DNA of 64,000 bases from NCBI RefSeq assembly GCF_000335475.2, contig NZ_ANAH02000064.1, positions 248,001 to 312,000 on the forward strand. Reading direction: 5' to 3'. How positions within the stretch are numbered: the first letter of the stretch is position 1; each line of letters begins with the position of its first letter. Under the pieces are notes generated by a model, which was not told the DNA's origin, did not search any database, and saw only the letters and a list, made by a program, of their open reading frames with translations. The translations under genes and the position numbers were made by a program. Shown piece by piece: positions 18,747 to 28,646 of this stretch. This DNA comes from Cystobacter fuscus DSM 2262 (GTDB taxonomy: Bacteria > Myxococcota > Myxococcia > Myxococcales > Myxococcaceae).

Positions 18747-20027
18747 ATGCCCAAGACTCTGCTGGTCGCCGATGATTCGCTCACCATCCGCAAGGTGATC
18801 GGGATGATCTTCGCGACCGAGGACTTCCAGGTCACCGCGGTCGACAACGGGCTGGACGCCATCAGCCGGTCGCGGGAGCTGCGCCCGGATGTGGTGCTCG
18901 CGGATGTGATGATGCCGGGCAAGAACGGCTACGAGGTCTGCGAGGCGCTCAAGCATGATCCGGCCACGCAGCACATTCCCGTGATGTTGCTGGCGGGCAC
19001 CTTCGAGGCCTTCGACGAGGCCCGCTCGCGCGCCGCCCGGGCGGACGATCACATCACCAAGCCCTTCGAGAGCCAGGTCCTGCTGGACAAGGTCAAGACG
19101 CTGGTGGGTCAGAAGTCCAACACCATGCCCGCGTCCGCCGCCACGCAGGTGACGGCTCCCAGTCCCGTCGCCGCCCAGCCCCGTGCGCCCGCCGCCCCTC
19201 CGGGTCCTGGCGCGCCGCGTCCGCCCGGACCGGGTGCGCCGCCTCCGGGCATGGCCCGTCCGGGCGGTCCTCCGGGACCGGGTGCGCCGCCTCCGGGCAT
19301 GGCCCGTCCAGGCATGCCAGGGCCTGGTGGGGCGCCTCCGGGCATGGCGCGGCCGGGCGGTCCTCCGGGACCGGGCGCTCCGCCTCCGGGCATGGCTCGG
19401 CCGGGCGGTCCTCCGGGACCGGGTGCGCCGCCTCCGGGCATGGGTCCGCGTCCGGGCATGCCGCCCGCGCCGGGGGCGCCGCTTCCGGGCATGGCTCGGC
19501 CGGGTATGCCGGGGCCTGGGGCTCCGCCTCCGGGCATGGCTCCGGGTGCGCGTCCGGGCATGCCGGGCCCTGGGGCTCCGCCTCCGGGCATGGCTCGGCC
19601 CGGTGGTCCTCCGGGACCGGGCGCTCCTCCTCCGGGCATGGCCGGCGGTCTGCCGCGTCCTCCCGGGGCCGCGCCGCTGCCGGGTGCCCCCGCGGGCCGG
19701 GGACGGGATCCCTTCGGCCTGGGAGGCGGCGCGCCGCAGCCCGCGCCCGTCGCGCCGCAGCCTGTCGAGGCCAATGGCCTGGAGGAGCTGTCGCTCGATG
19801 AGCCCATCGCTCCGGAGCCCGTCGCGGCCCCCGAGTACAGGCCCGCGGCGCCAGCCCCCTCCGCGCCTTCCGCCGATGGTGGCGAGGCGCTCCTGCGCGA
19901 GGCCCTCTCGAAGGCCTCCCGCGAGGTCATCGAGAAGATCGCCTGGGAAGTCGTTCCCCAGCTCGCCGAGACGATCATCCGCGAGGAGCTGGAGCGGCTC
20001 ATCAAGGATCGCGAGACGAAGCACTGA
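18747..20027 (+). CDS. romR: RomR, polarity response regulator
   Basis: 426 residues, with GGGGGGAG-type sequence upstream of the ATG. The receiver domain (1-118) has VADDS, phospho-site D53 in [12 protein letters not shown], and Lys in ITKPFES. A long low-complexity Pro/Gly linker (about 140-325) follows, built of [13 protein letters not shown]-type units. The conserved helical C-terminus contains [18 protein letters not shown] and ends [10 protein letters not shown]. Receiver, Pro-rich disordered linker and Glu-rich helix, total length about 420 and D53 match M. xanthus RomR. RomR works with RomX as exchange factor for the GTPase MglA and sets the leading pole in gliding and type IV pili motility. 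The groEL-to-romR gene order supports this. Confidence 0.85.
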   Translation: MPKTLLVADDSLTIRKVIGMIFATEDFQVTAVDNGLDAISRSRELRPDVVLADVMMPGKNGYEVCEALKHDPATQHIPVMLLAGTFEAFDEARSRAARADDHITKPFESQVLLDKVKTLVGQKSNTMPASAATQVTAPSPVAAQPRAPAAPPGPGAPRPPGPGAPPPGMARPGGPPGPGAPPPGMARPGMPGPGGAPPGMARPGGPPGPGAPPPGMARPGGPPGPGAPPPGMGPRPGMPPAPGAPLPGMARPGMPGPGAPPPGMAPGARPGMPGPGAPPPGMARPGGPPGPGAPPPGMAGGLPRPPGAAPLPGAPAGRGRDPFGLGGGAPQPAPVAPQPVEANGLEELSLDEPIAPEPVAAPEYRPAAPAPSAPSADGGEALLREALSKASREVIEKIAWEVVPQLAETIIREELERLIKDRETKH

Positions 20028-20063
20028 GTGTCCAGCCCGCTCCATCCGTGGTTTTTCACCCCG

Positions 20064-20119
20064 ACCGGCCCTCGTCGGGCCGGTCCTTTCACCGGCCCGT
20101 GGGGCCGGTTGTGTTTTTT
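20064..20119 (+). terminator. Double hairpin between romR and valS ending in a T tract
   Basis: Two near-identical GC stems: ACCGGCCC-loop-GGGCCGGT at 20064-20084 and again at 20091-20109, the second followed by TGTG and TTTTTT. It terminates romR. The T tract ends two bases before the valS ATG, so the hairpins also form the valS leader. Confidence 0.8.
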
Positions 20120-20121
20120 CT

Positions 20122-23100
20122 ATGAGCGACACGACCGAACTGCCGAAGTCCTATGACGCCAAGGAGGTCGAGGCCCGTTGGTATGCCTGCTGGCAGGAGC
20201 GCGGCTATTTCCGCGCCGACGCCGACGCCGACAAGCCCGCCTTCAGCATCGTGCTGCCTCCGCCCAACGTGACGGGTAGCCTGCACCTGGGCCACGCGCT
20301 CACCGCCACCATCCAGGACATCCTCGTGCGCTGGAAGCGCATGAGCGGCTTCAAGACGCTCTGGGTGCCGGGCACGGACCACGCCGGCATCGCCACGCAG
20401 ATGGTGGTGGAGCGCGAGCTCAAGCAGACGGAGAAGAAGAGCCGCCATGACCTGGGCCGCGAGAAGTTCCTCGAGCGCGTCTGGGAGTGGAAGGACAAGT
20501 ACGGCCAGCGCATCAACGAGCAGCAGAAGGTGCTCGGCGCCAGTCTGGACTGGAGCCGCGAGCGCTTCACCATGGATCCGGGCGTCTCGGCCGCCGTGCG
20601 CGAGGTCTTCGTGCGGCTGTACGAGGAGGGCCTCATCTACCGGGCCCAGAAGCTCATCAACTGGTGCCCCTCGTGCCTCACCGCGCTCAGCGACCTGGAG
20701 GTCGAGCACGAGGAGAAGCAGGGCTCGCTCTGGCACATCCACTACCCGGTGAAGGGCAGCGACCGGCGGCTCACCGTCGCCACCACCCGGCCGGAGACGA
20801 TGCTCGGTGACACCGCCCTGGCCATCCACCCGGACGATCCGCGCTACCAGGGGCTCGCGGGCCAGACGGTGGTGCTGCCGCTGCTCGGCCGCGAAATCCC
20901 CATCATCGTCGACGCCGATCTGGTGGATCCCGCCTTCGGCACCGGCGTGGTGAAGGTGACGCCCGCCCACGACTTCAACGACTACCAGACGGGCCTGCGC
21001 CACAAGCTGCCGCAGATCAACATCCTGGATGAGGCCGCGCGCATCACCAGCGAGGGCGGCCCCTACGCGGGCATGGATCGCTACGCCGCGCGCAAGAAGA
21101 TCGTCGAGGATCTCACCGAGCAGGGCCTGCTGGAGAAGGAGGAGCCGCACAAGCTGTCGGTGGGCGGCTGCCAGCGCTGCGCCACCGTGGTGGAGCCGCG
21201 CCTGTCTCCGCAGTGGTTCGTGAAGATCGAGCCGTTGGCGAAGCCCGCCATCGAAGCGGTGGAGCAGGGCCGCACGAAGATCATCCCGGAGTCGTGGACC
21301 AACACGTACTTCCACTGGATGCGCAACATCCACGACTGGACCATCAGCCGCCAGCTGTGGTGGGGCCACCAGATTCCCGCCTGGTACTGCGAGGAGTGCA
21401 GCCCGCGCCTGGAGGCCACCGGCACCATCGACTACTCGCGCGCCGAGCCCATCGTGGCGCGCACCGCGCCGGACAAGTGCTCCAAGTGCTCGGGCTCGCG
21501 GCTCACGCAGGACCCGGACGTGCTCGACACGTGGTTCTCCTCTGGCCTGTGGCCCTTCAGCACCCTGGGCTGGCCCGAGCAGACCGCCGACCTGCGCGCC
21601 TTCTACCCGAACTCCGTCATGGAGACGGGCCACGACATCCTCTTCTTCTGGGTCGCCCGGATGATGATGTTCGGCCTGCACTTCATGAAGGACGTGCCCT
21701 TCCGCACCATCTACCTGCACGCCATGGTGCGCGACGAGAAGGGCGAGAAGATGTCCAAGACGAAGGGGAACGTGATCGATCCCCTCGACATCATCCTCGG
21801 CGCGCCCCCCGAGCAGCTCAACAAGAACCTGCGCAACAAGTACCCCCAGGGCATGCCCGCGCACGGCGCGGACGCGCTGCGCTTCACCCTGGCCTCGCTC
21901 ACCCAGCAGGGCCGCGACATCAAGCTCTCGCTGGACCGCGTGGCCGGCTACAAGGCCTTCGGCAACAAGCTGTGGAACGCCAGCCGCTTCGCCCTCATGA
22001 ACATGGGCGACTTCACCCTGGACTCCCGGCCCCTCACCGAGCGCCCCCTCACGCTCGCCGACCGGTGGATCCTCTCGCGGCTGCAGCGCGCCATCGCCGT
22101 GACGCGCGCTTCCCTGGAGGCCTACGCCTTCGCCGAGGCCGCCTCCACGCTCTACCAGTTCCTCTGGAGCGAGTTCTGTGACTGGTACATCGAGCTGGCC
22201 AAGGGCTCGCTCTACGGCGAGGACGCCCAGGCCAAGGACACCACCCGCGCGGTGCTCGTGTACTGCCTGGAGCGCATCCTGCGGCTGCTCCACCCGTTCA
22301 TGCCCTTCATCACCGAGGAGATCTGGCAGAAGCTGCCCCTCACCCGGCAGACGGACTCCATCATGATCGCCCCGTTCCCCGAGCCGGATGTGTCGCTCGA
22401 GGACACCGCCGCCGAGGCGGAGATCGGCACCGTCATCACCGCCATCGAGGGGCTGCGCAACATCCGCGGCGAGAGCAACCTGGCGCCCTCGGCCCGCATC
22501 ACCGCGCACGTGCAGAGCGCCGACGCGCGCACCCGCGAGCTGCTCGAGCGGTGGCGCGGGGATGTCACACGTCTGGCCGGCCTCGGTGAGCTGCACATCG
22601 CCGCGCCGGGCACCAAGCCGCCCCTGTCCGCGGCCTTCGTCAGCGCGCAGATGGAGATCTTCGTGCCGCTCGCGGGCCTCATCGACGTGGACGCCGAGCG
22701 CGAGCGCCTGGGCAAGGAGATCACCCGCTCCGAGCAGGAGCTCGGTGGCATCAAGCGCAAGCTGGACAACCCCAGCTTCGTCGCCAAGGCGCCCCCGGAC
22801 GTGGTGGAGAAGGATCGCGCCCGCGTCGAGGAGCTCGAGGCCCGCGTGACCAAGCTCCGGGACAACCTGGTGCGGCTCTCGCCCCAGGCCGCGGAGCCCA
22901 CCTCCGGACAGACGGTGGCGGACTTAGAGGGCCGGGACTCCGCGCCCGTTCCCACTCCCGCGTCCCAGCCCGTCACCGCCGAAGTCGTCAAGGACGACGT
23001 CGTCGAGGCCCAGCTCGTCCAGGCGGAGGTCATCTCCTCCGAAGCGGTCGTCGAGGAGGACGATGAGGACGACGTCGTCGAGGCCGTCGTCGACACCGAG

Positions 23101-23583
23101 GAGGACGATGAGGACGATGTCGTCGAAGCCGTCGTCGATACCGAGGAAGACGATGAGGACGACGTCGTCGAGGCCATTGCCGACGAGGAGGAGCCGGAGC
23201 CCGCGGCGCCTCCCGCCCGGAAGTCCGGGTCTTCCAGACCGGTGAAGGCTCCGGCCAAGAAGGCGCCCGCGAAGAAGGCGGCGCCCGCGAAGAAGGCTCC
23301 AGCCAAGAAGGCGCCCGCGAAGAAGGCGGCGCCCGCGAAGAAGGCTCCGGCCAAGAAGGCGGCGTCGGCCAAGAAGGCTCCAGCCAAGAAGGTGCCCGCG
23401 AAGAAGGCTCCGGCCAAGAAGGTGCCTGCGAAGAAGGCTCCAGCCAAGAAGGCTCCGGCCAAGAAGGCGGCGGCGAAGAAGTCGGCGCCGACGAAGAAGG
23501 CCCCGGCCAAGAAGGCTCCGGCGAAGTCCAAGGCGCCCGCGCGCAAGCAGGCCAAGGGAAAGCCGGCGAAGTCTCGCCGGTAG
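20122..23583 (+). CDS. valS: Valyl-tRNA synthetase with acidic repeats and histone H1-like tail
   Basis: 1153 residues. Catalytic class I core with HIGH-type motif ([15 protein letters not shown]), editing domain, KMSKT ([10 protein letters not shown]) and anticodon-binding domain, then the ValS C-terminal coiled coil ending near residue 930. Beyond that comes an extension not found in ordinary ValS. Three exact 15-residue acidic units ([15 protein letters not shown], about 978-1021) are followed by a very basic tail of PAKKA repeats (about 1041-1153) like bacterial histone H1 (HctA/AlgP) domains. The start is fixed by [12 protein letters not shown] and the conserved following helix. There is no ribosome-binding site, because the terminator T tract abuts the ATG. 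It charges tRNA-Val; the tail could bind nucleic acid. Confidence 0.97.
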   Translation: MSDTTELPKSYDAKEVEARWYACWQERGYFRADADADKPAFSIVLPPPNVTGSLHLGHALTATIQDILVRWKRMSGFKTLWVPGTDHAGIATQMVVERELKQTEKKSRHDLGREKFLERVWEWKDKYGQRINEQQKVLGASLDWSRERFTMDPGVSAAVREVFVRLYEEGLIYRAQKLINWCPSCLTALSDLEVEHEEKQGSLWHIHYPVKGSDRRLTVATTRPETMLGDTALAIHPDDPRYQGLAGQTVVLPLLGREIPIIVDADLVDPAFGTGVVKVTPAHDFNDYQTGLRHKLPQINILDEAARITSEGGPYAGMDRYAARKKIVEDLTEQGLLEKEEPHKLSVGGCQRCATVVEPRLSPQWFVKIEPLAKPAIEAVEQGRTKIIPESWTNTYFHWMRNIHDWTISRQLWWGHQIPAWYCEECSPRLEATGTIDYSRAEPIVARTAPDKCSKCSGSRLTQDPDVLDTWFSSGLWPFSTLGWPEQTADLRAFYPNSVMETGHDILFFWVARMMMFGLHFMKDVPFRTIYLHAMVRDEKGEKMSKTKGNVIDPLDIILGAPPEQLNKNLRNKYPQGMPAHGADALRFTLASLTQQGRDIKLSLDRVAGYKAFGNKLWNASRFALMNMGDFTLDSRPLTERPLTLADRWILSRLQRAIAVTRASLEAYAFAEAASTLYQFLWSEFCDWYIELAKGSLYGEDAQAKDTTRAVLVYCLERILRLLHPFMPFITEEIWQKLPLTRQTDSIMIAPFPEPDVSLEDTAAEAEIGTVITAIEGLRNIRGESNLAPSARITAHVQSADARTRELLERWRGDVTRLAGLGELHIAAPGTKPPLSAAFVSAQMEIFVPLAGLIDVDAERERLGKEITRSEQELGGIKRKLDNPSFVAKAPPDVVEKDRARVEELEARVTKLRDNLVRLSPQAAEPTSGQTVADLEGRDSAPVPTPASQPVTAEVVKDDVVEAQLVQAEVISSEAVVEEDDEDDVVEAVVDTEEDDEDDVVEAVVDTEEDDEDDVVEAIADEEEPEPAAPPARKSGSSRPVKAPAKKAPAKKAAPAKKAPAKKAPAKKAAPAKKAPAKKAASAKKAPAKKVPAKKAPAKKVPAKKAPAKKAPAKKAAAKKSAPTKKAPAKKAPAKSKAPARKQAKGKPAKSRR

Positions 23584-23607
23584 AGAGCCACGGGAGATAC
23601 GACGCGC

Positions 23608-24450
23608 ATGGATGCCTTCCTGGATCGCCTCATCTCGCTCGCCCTGGAGGAAGACCTCGGGGCGGCGGGGGACATCACCACCCACGCGCTCGTTCCGGCG
23701 GAGGCCCTGGGCTCCGCCGAGCTGATCGCCAAGGAGCGGCTCGTCCTCGCCGGACTGGACGCCTTCGCCCGCGTCTTCCAGCGGGTGGACTCCGACGTCC
23801 GCATCGAGCTGCTCTCGTCGGATGGCCAGGAGGTCCAGGATCGGGCGCTCGTGGCCCGGGTTCATGGTCGGCTGCGCTCGCTGCTCACCGCCGAGCGCAC
23901 CGCCCTCAACATCGTCCAGCGCACCTCGGGCATGGCCACCATGGCCCGCCAGGTCATGGACACCGTGAAGGGCACCCGCCTGCGCGTGCTCGACACGCGC
24001 AAGACGTCCCCGGGCATGCGCTCGCTGTCCAAGCTGGCCATCAAGGCGGGTGGGGCCTTCAACCACCGCTTCGGCCTCTTCGACGGCATCCTCATCAAGG
24101 ACAACCACATCGCGGCCGTGGGGGGCTCGGTTCGCGAGGCGCTCCGCCGCGCCCGGGCCAACGCCCCCCAGCTCGTGAAGATCGAAATCGAGGTCACCCA
24201 CCTGGAGCAGCTCGCCGAGGCGCTCGAGGAAGGCGCCGACGTGGTGATGCTCGACAACATGGACGACGCGCAGATCAGCCGCGCGGTGGAGTTGACGGCC
24301 GGCCGTATTCCCCTCGAGGTCTCCGGCGGCATCACCCTGGAGCGGCTGCCCCGGCTGGCGAAGCTCGGCGTGGACTTCGTGTCCATGGGGGCGCTCACCC
24401 ACTCGGCGCGCGCCATGGACCTGTCCCTGGAGATCCTCCAGGCCTCGTGA
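23608..24450 (+). CDS. nadC: Nicotinate-nucleotide pyrophosphorylase (quinolinate phosphoribosyltransferase)
   Basis: 280 residues, usual family length, ATG with GGGAGA upstream. NadC motifs: [15 protein letters not shown] at the N-terminus, [26 protein letters not shown] (PRPP/quinolinate contacts), [20 protein letters not shown], and [11 protein letters not shown] near the C-terminus. It converts quinolinate and PRPP to nicotinate mononucleotide, CO2 and pyrophosphate in de novo NAD synthesis. It follows valS after 24 bases and could be co-transcribed with it. nadA and nadB are not nearby. Confidence 0.97.
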   Translation: MDAFLDRLISLALEEDLGAAGDITTHALVPAEALGSAELIAKERLVLAGLDAFARVFQRVDSDVRIELLSSDGQEVQDRALVARVHGRLRSLLTAERTALNIVQRTSGMATMARQVMDTVKGTRLRVLDTRKTSPGMRSLSKLAIKAGGAFNHRFGLFDGILIKDNHIAAVGGSVREALRRARANAPQLVKIEIEVTHLEQLAEALEEGADVVMLDNMDDAQISRAVELTAGRIPLEVSGGITLERLPRLAKLGVDFVSMGALTHSARAMDLSLEILQAS

Positions 24451-24456
24451 GCCGCC

Positions 24457-26082
24457 TCAGCGTCCGGTTCCGAGCGCCTCCGAGCGGGGGTGTCCCTCGG
24501 CGGACGCGGGGAGGTTCATCTCCAGCGCCGCCGCCACGGTGGGCGCCACGTCGGTGGTGCTGATCTGCTGTGTGTAGGTGCCCGGGCGCACGCCCTTGCC
24601 CGCGAGCACGAAGGGCACCAGTTGATCATACGCGTAGGGCGCGCCGTGGTTGGTGCCGACGGTGTCCGCGCTCATGACGTGGAAGGGCTTCACCACGAAG
24701 AGCACGTCGCCGCTGCGTCCCGGGTAGTAGCCGCGCCGCAGGGCCGTCGCGAGCCCCGCCATGTCCGGCAGTGTGGGCAGATCATCGCTCGCCACCGCCA
24801 GGGAGATGGCGGGCTGCTTCCTCAGCCAGTCCGCCGCGGCGCGCCGCACCGCCGCCCCGTCCACCTTGCCGCCCTCCAGCGTCTTGCCTCCCAGGTACAC
24901 GTCCAGCTCCTCGACGGTGGCCGTCACGTCTCCGCCGAACCGCTGGCGCAGCGCCTCGGTCAGTCCCTTGGACAGCTCCCTCGGGTTCACGCGCCGCGCC
25001 TCCATGCCCTGGGCCGTCCAGTGCTCGGGCGCCGCCGCGCCGCCATGGTCCGCCGAGAGCACCACCAGCAGGTTCGCGCGGCCCCCCGCGGCGCGCTCGG
25101 CGAGCGCCACCAGGTCTCCCACCGCCTTGTCCAGGCGGAACATCGTGTCCTGCATCTCCCAGGAGTTCGGGCCGTACTGGTGGTAGACGCGATCCGTGGC
25201 GCTGAAGCTCACCGCGAGCAGATCCGGCACCTCGTCCTTGCCCAGCCCCTCGCCGGCGATGGCGGCCCCGGCGGCGCGCACCACCAGGTCGAGCGACAAC
25301 GGGGAGATGGCGAAGGCGCTGTAGGCCTGGGGACCCGGCTCCGTGAGCCCTCCGGTGAGCGGGTGGGGGAAGACGCGCCCGAGCCCGTAGTACTCGCCCT
25401 CGTAGGGACGCTCATCCTCGCCCAGGTACTCGGTGCGCTTGCGCACCGGCTCCCACGTCTTGCCGAACCAGGTGGTGGGCGGGTTGGCCGCGTTGAAGTC
25501 CTTGAGCCAGCCGGGCAGCTCCTTCGTGTACCAGGTGCCCGTGACGAACTTCCCCACGGTCTCGTCGAACCAGTACGCCTGGCCGAGCCGGCCCGCGAGC
25601 GGAATGGCCGAGCGCGCCTTGCCCGACAGGGCCACCGCCTTGCCCTGCTCGTTGGTGGCCAGCCGCAGCCGGTCCGCGAGCGTCTCCGCCAGGAGGTTGG
25701 CCGGACTCACGTCCTCCTCGGACAGGGGCGCCTCCAGCACCGGGTGCTGCGCGTCCGGGAAGACGCGCGCGGGCTTGCCCGTGGCCCGATCGATGACACG
25801 GTTGTCCACGATGCCGTGGCGCCACGGGTTGGCGCCGGTGGCGAGCGTCGCGTGGCCCGGCGCGGTGCGCGGCTTGGCGTAGTCGTAGCGCGCGTACGGG
25901 TAGAAGGCCCCCGAGTCGAGCAGCTTGCCCAGGCCCCCCTGGAGCCGGGGCCGGGTGCGCAGCAGCAGATCCGAGCCCATCGCGTCCACGGTGATGAAGA
26001 GCGTCAACCGGGGCGGCTTCGCCCAGGCGGGCAGCGCGAGGAGGAGCAGCAGCAGGGGGAGGGGAGCGCGGGGGCGGAACAT
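24457..26082 (-). CDS. Exported alkaline phosphatase (PafA/nucleotide pyrophosphatase superfamily)
   Basis: 541 residues. The signal peptide (RAPLPLLLLLLALPAWA) points to the periplasm. The alkaline-phosphatase fold shows the metal-binding start TLFITVDAMGSDLL, the nucleophile Thr in KPRTAPGHATLATG, and metal ligands in SFSATDRVYHQYGP and LSADHGGAAAPEHW. The Thr nucleophile and the N-R pair used by PafA-type phosphomonoesterases fit this family. It probably releases phosphate from organic esters. It runs convergent to nadC with only six bases between stops. Confidence 0.88.
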   Translation of the reverse strand: MFRPRAPLPLLLLLLALPAWAKPPRLTLFITVDAMGSDLLLRTRPRLQGGLGKLLDSGAFYPYARYDYAKPRTAPGHATLATGANPWRHGIVDNRVIDRATGKPARVFPDAQHPVLEAPLSEEDVSPANLLAETLADRLRLATNEQGKAVALSGKARSAIPLAGRLGQAYWFDETVGKFVTGTWYTKELPGWLKDFNAANPPTTWFGKTWEPVRKRTEYLGEDERPYEGEYYGLGRVFPHPLTGGLTEPGPQAYSAFAISPLSLDLVVRAAGAAIAGEGLGKDEVPDLLAVSFSATDRVYHQYGPNSWEMQDTMFRLDKAVGDLVALAERAAGGRANLLVVLSADHGGAAAPEHWTAQGMEARRVNPRELSKGLTEALRQRFGGDVTATVEELDVYLGGKTLEGGKVDGAAVRRAAADWLRKQPAISLAVASDDLPTLPDMAGLATALRRGYYPGRSGDVLFVVKPFHVMSADTVGTNHGAPYAYDQLVPFVLAGKGVRPGTYTQQISTTDVAPTVAAALEMNLPASAEGHPRSEALGTGR

Positions 26083-26178
26083 GGGCGCTCATCCTCCACG
26101 CCTCGTGCTCAGAAGCAACCAACTCCCAGGGCTCCTGCTTCCCGGTCGGACACTGCCTTGTTACGGTCGGCGGGACTC

Positions 26179-26580
26179 ATGGTCGAGGCACGAATCCGAG
26201 TCATCTACGGCGACACGGACCAGATGGGTGTCGTGTATCACGCCAATTATTTTCGCTACTTCGAGTTCGCCCGGGGCGAGTACTTCCGCGCGCGGGGCGG
26301 CAGCTACCGGGACGTGGAGCGCGAGGGACTGATGCTGCCCGTGGTGGAAGCCTCCATCGCCTACAAGTCCCCCGCGCGCTATGACGACGTGCTGCTGGTG
26401 CACGTCCGGGTGAGCGAGCTCAAGCGGGCCTCGCTGACCTTCCATTATGACGTCCGGCGCGAGGGGGCTCCCGAGACCCTGCTGTGCACCGGACAGACCG
26501 TCCATGCGTGCGTGGGCCGTGACGGCAGGCCGACGCGCCTGCCGCCCGTGATCGTGCGGTTGTTGCAAACGGCGGCTTGA
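26179..26580 (+). CDS. Acyl-CoA thioesterase, YbgC/4-hydroxybenzoyl-CoA type hotdog fold
   Basis: 133 residues from the ATG at 26179, with GGCGGGA upstream. The single hotdog domain carries the family signature VIYGDTDQMGVVYHANYFRYFE, here quoted in part: YGDTDQMGVVYHANY. The Asp in GDTDQMG is the catalytic residue of the YbgC group. Family members hydrolyse short or medium acyl-CoA (or acyl-ACP) and often sit near tol-pal genes, which are absent here. The next gene is glpX, 43 bases on. The actual substrate cannot be told from the sequence. Confidence 0.92.
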   Translation: MVEARIRVIYGDTDQMGVVYHANYFRYFEFARGEYFRARGGSYRDVEREGLMLPVVEASIAYKSPARYDDVLLVHVRVSELKRASLTFHYDVRREGAPETLLCTGQTVHACVGRDGRPTRLPPVIVRLLQTAA

Positions 26581-26623
26581 GTCTCCACCTCTTCACACCC
26601 TGTTTCCTCAGGAGGAACCCACA

Positions 26624-27589
26624 ATGGATCGCAACCTGGCCATGGAGGTCGTGCGCGTCACCGAGATGGCGGCCATCGCCTCGGCGCGGCTGATGGGCCG
26701 CGGCGGCAAGAACGAGTCGGACCAGGCCGCCGTGGACGCCATGCGCCGCGCCTTCGACGCCCTGCAGATCAACGGCACGGTGGTCATCGGCGAGGGCGAG
26801 CGCGACGAGGCCCCCATGCTCTACATCGGCGAGGAGGTGGGCCGGCGCCACGCGGATGATCCCTCGGTGGACATCGCGTTGGATCCCCTCGAGGGCACCA
26901 ACCTGTGCGCCTACGGCCGCCCGGGCGCCATCGCCGTGGTGGCCATGGCCGACAAGGGCAAGCTGCTCAACGCGCCGGACACGTACATGGAGAAGATCGC
27001 CGTGGGGCCGCGCGCCCGGGGCGCCATCGATCTGCGCCGCAGCCCCACGGAGAACCTGCGCTCCATCGCCGAGCGCATGAAGGTCTACGTGGCCGACCTC
27101 ACCGTCATCATCCTCGAGCGCGAGCGCCACGTGGAGCTCATCAAGGAGGTGCGGGCCGCGGGCGCGCGCATCCGCCTCATCGATGACGGGGACGTGGCGG
27201 GCGCCATCGCCACCTGCTTCGAGGACACGGGCGTGGACGTGCTCATGGGCACCGGCGGCGCGCCCGAGGGCGTCATCGCCGCCGCGGCCGTGCGCTCGGT
27301 GGGCGGGGACATGCAGGGGCGGCTCGTGCCGCGCAACGCCGAGGAAGTCGCCCGCGCCGCGCGCATGGGCATCTCCGACATGTCCAAGATCTACTCCGCC
27401 GAGGATCTGGCCAGCGGCGACGTGATGTTCGCCGCCACGGGCGTTACTTCTGGCGACTTCCTGCGCGGTGTGCGCTTCTTCGGCGGCGGGTGCGAGACGC
27501 ACTCGGTGGTCATGCGCAGCAAGACCGGCACGGTGCGCTTCATCCAGTCCCGCCACAAGTTCGACAAGAAGCCGGGCTACAACTTCTAG
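26624..27589 (+). CDS. glpX: Class II fructose-1,6-bisphosphatase
   Basis: 321 residues; ATG preceded by AGGAGGA at good spacing. GlpX motifs: GRGGKNESDQAAVDAMR, VIGEGERDEAPML (metal ligands), DPLEGTNLCAYG (catalytic DPxEG), LIDDGDVAGAIAT, and MGTGGAPEGVI. It dephosphorylates fructose-1,6-bisphosphate to fructose-6-phosphate in gluconeogenesis, which suits an amino-acid-feeding myxobacterium. It is followed 52 bases later by an SRPBCC gene with its own ribosome-binding site. Confidence 0.97.
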   Translation: MDRNLAMEVVRVTEMAAIASARLMGRGGKNESDQAAVDAMRRAFDALQINGTVVIGEGERDEAPMLYIGEEVGRRHADDPSVDIALDPLEGTNLCAYGRPGAIAVVAMADKGKLLNAPDTYMEKIAVGPRARGAIDLRRSPTENLRSIAERMKVYVADLTVIILERERHVELIKEVRAAGARIRLIDDGDVAGAIATCFEDTGVDVLMGTGGAPEGVIAAAAVRSVGGDMQGRLVPRNAEEVARAARMGISDMSKIYSAEDLASGDVMFAATGVTSGDFLRGVRFFGGGCETHSVVMRSKTGTVRFIQSRHKFDKKPGYNF

Positions 27590-27641
27590 GCAGTCGCTCC
27601 ACCTCTTCAGAGAACCTCTTCACCCCTCGGAGACACACACC

Positions 27642-28067
27642 ATGGCTGGCGCCTCCCGCTCCATCGTCATCAACGCTCCCCCCGAGAAGCTCTTCGACGT
27701 CATCACCCAGTACGAGAAGTACCCGGAGTTCCTCTCCGAGGTGAAGAAGATCCGCGTCCTCGAGCGCAAGGAGAACACGGTCAAGGTCCAGTACGAGGTG
27801 GATGTCATCAAGACCATCCGCTACACCATCCTCGTCACCGAGGAGCGCCCCAAGCGCATGTCCTGGACCTTCGTCGAGGGGGAGGTGATGAAGGACAACA
27901 AGGGCAGCTGGGTGCTCGAGCCCGACGGCGAGGGCCGCACCAAGGCCACCTACACGGCGGAACTCGCCCTGGGGCCTCTCGTCCCCAAGGCCATCGTCAA
28001 CGCCCTCACCGAGACGTCCCTGCCCAAGATGCTGGAGTCCTTCAAGCGCCGCGCCGAGGCCACCTAG
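27642..28067 (+). CDS. SRPBCC (START/Coq10-like) ligand-binding protein
   Basis: 141 residues, ATG preceded by CGGAGA. Typical polyketide-cyclase/COQ10 fold: opening strand SRSIVINAPPEKLFDVI, helix QYEKYPEFLSEVK, alternating strands, and a long C-terminal helix from KAIVNALTETSLPKM to the end. Members bind hydrophobic ligands (lipids, quinones) in a deep cavity. The first half most resembles the COQ10/RatA branch (YxxYPxFLxxV). No cofactor pathway genes are near, so the ligand is unknown. It may be co-transcribed with glpX. Confidence 0.88.
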   Translation: MAGASRSIVINAPPEKLFDVITQYEKYPEFLSEVKKIRVLERKENTVKVQYEVDVIKTIRYTILVTEERPKRMSWTFVEGEVMKDNKGSWVLEPDGEGRTKATYTAELALGPLVPKAIVNALTETSLPKMLESFKRRAEAT

Positions 28068-28433
28068 CACCCCTCCCAGCTCCTCCCCTCGGTCCTCCAA
28101 GGAGCGAGCGGGAGACCGGGCCCCCTTCCCGTCGTCCCTGTCATTCCAGGCAGAGCGGAACGGGGCCCCATGCATCGCTTGCGGGCCCGTACAAGTTCAT
28201 TACAATCTACCTCACGTCCTGAATGTCCGTGGGTGGACGACCCTCGGACCGAGGAACGTTCCACCGGGTCCGGCTGTCGGGTGGAGGACGGACAAGCGGG
28301 CTTGTCAGCCCTGGAGTCCTCCAATCGTGAGTGGGGCCCTTACTTTGCAGTTGAAGCACCCGTGGCGGCGGCCCCTCCCGAGGGAGTGACGAGCGTCCAC
28401 TGGGGTACGTAGGTTGAGGGAGAGACCGAACCC
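28068..28433. other. Intergenic region with no gene seen
   Basis: 366 bases between the SRPBCC gene and a small plus-strand gene. It contains a short AT-richer patch around 28185-28215 (acaagttcattacaatcta) that could hold the promoter of the small gene. No conserved structure or reading frame convinces me. Confidence 0.4.
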
Positions 28434-28613
28434 ATGCTCGACGCCTTCATCATCGAGGAAATCAAGCGCCGGGAACGGCACCGGGATGACCGGGATCGTC
28501 CCGTGCTGGAAATCCCCCTGCCTCGGCCCGATGAGCGCCCCCGGCGCCGCTCGGACGCCGAGGATGACGAGAAGCCGCCACGCGGCGTCGTCATCATTGA
28601 TCTGCTCGGCTGA
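28434..28613 (+). CDS. Small charged protein, unknown
   Basis: 59 residues, beginning MLDAFIIEEIKRRERHRDD and ending PPRGVVIIDLLG. Codon usage is the high-GC3 pattern of real genes here (third-position G/C in nearly all codons), and GGGAGAG lies 11 bases before the ATG. The middle is Arg/Asp/Glu/Pro-rich and probably disordered, flanked by short hydrophobic ends. No family recognised. It lies convergent to the ADP-ribosylglycohydrolase gene. Confidence 0.65.
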   Translation: MLDAFIIEEIKRRERHRDDRDRPVLEIPLPRPDERPRRRSDAEDDEKPPRGVVIIDLLG

Positions 28614-28646
28614 TGCCCGGGGCAGGGCAGGCCCCGGGGTGGCCCT

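Noticed and set aside
17775-22596. Long minus-strand frames opposite romR and valS
   Set aside because: Shadows; composition is RRSARSRRT-like or AVAGLHVEGHA-like with no domain, while the plus strand has RomR and ValS.
23040-23580. Tandem DNA repeats in the valS tail considered as a separate repeat element
   Set aside because: They are in frame and code for regular acidic and PAKKA amino-acid units, so they belong to the protein.
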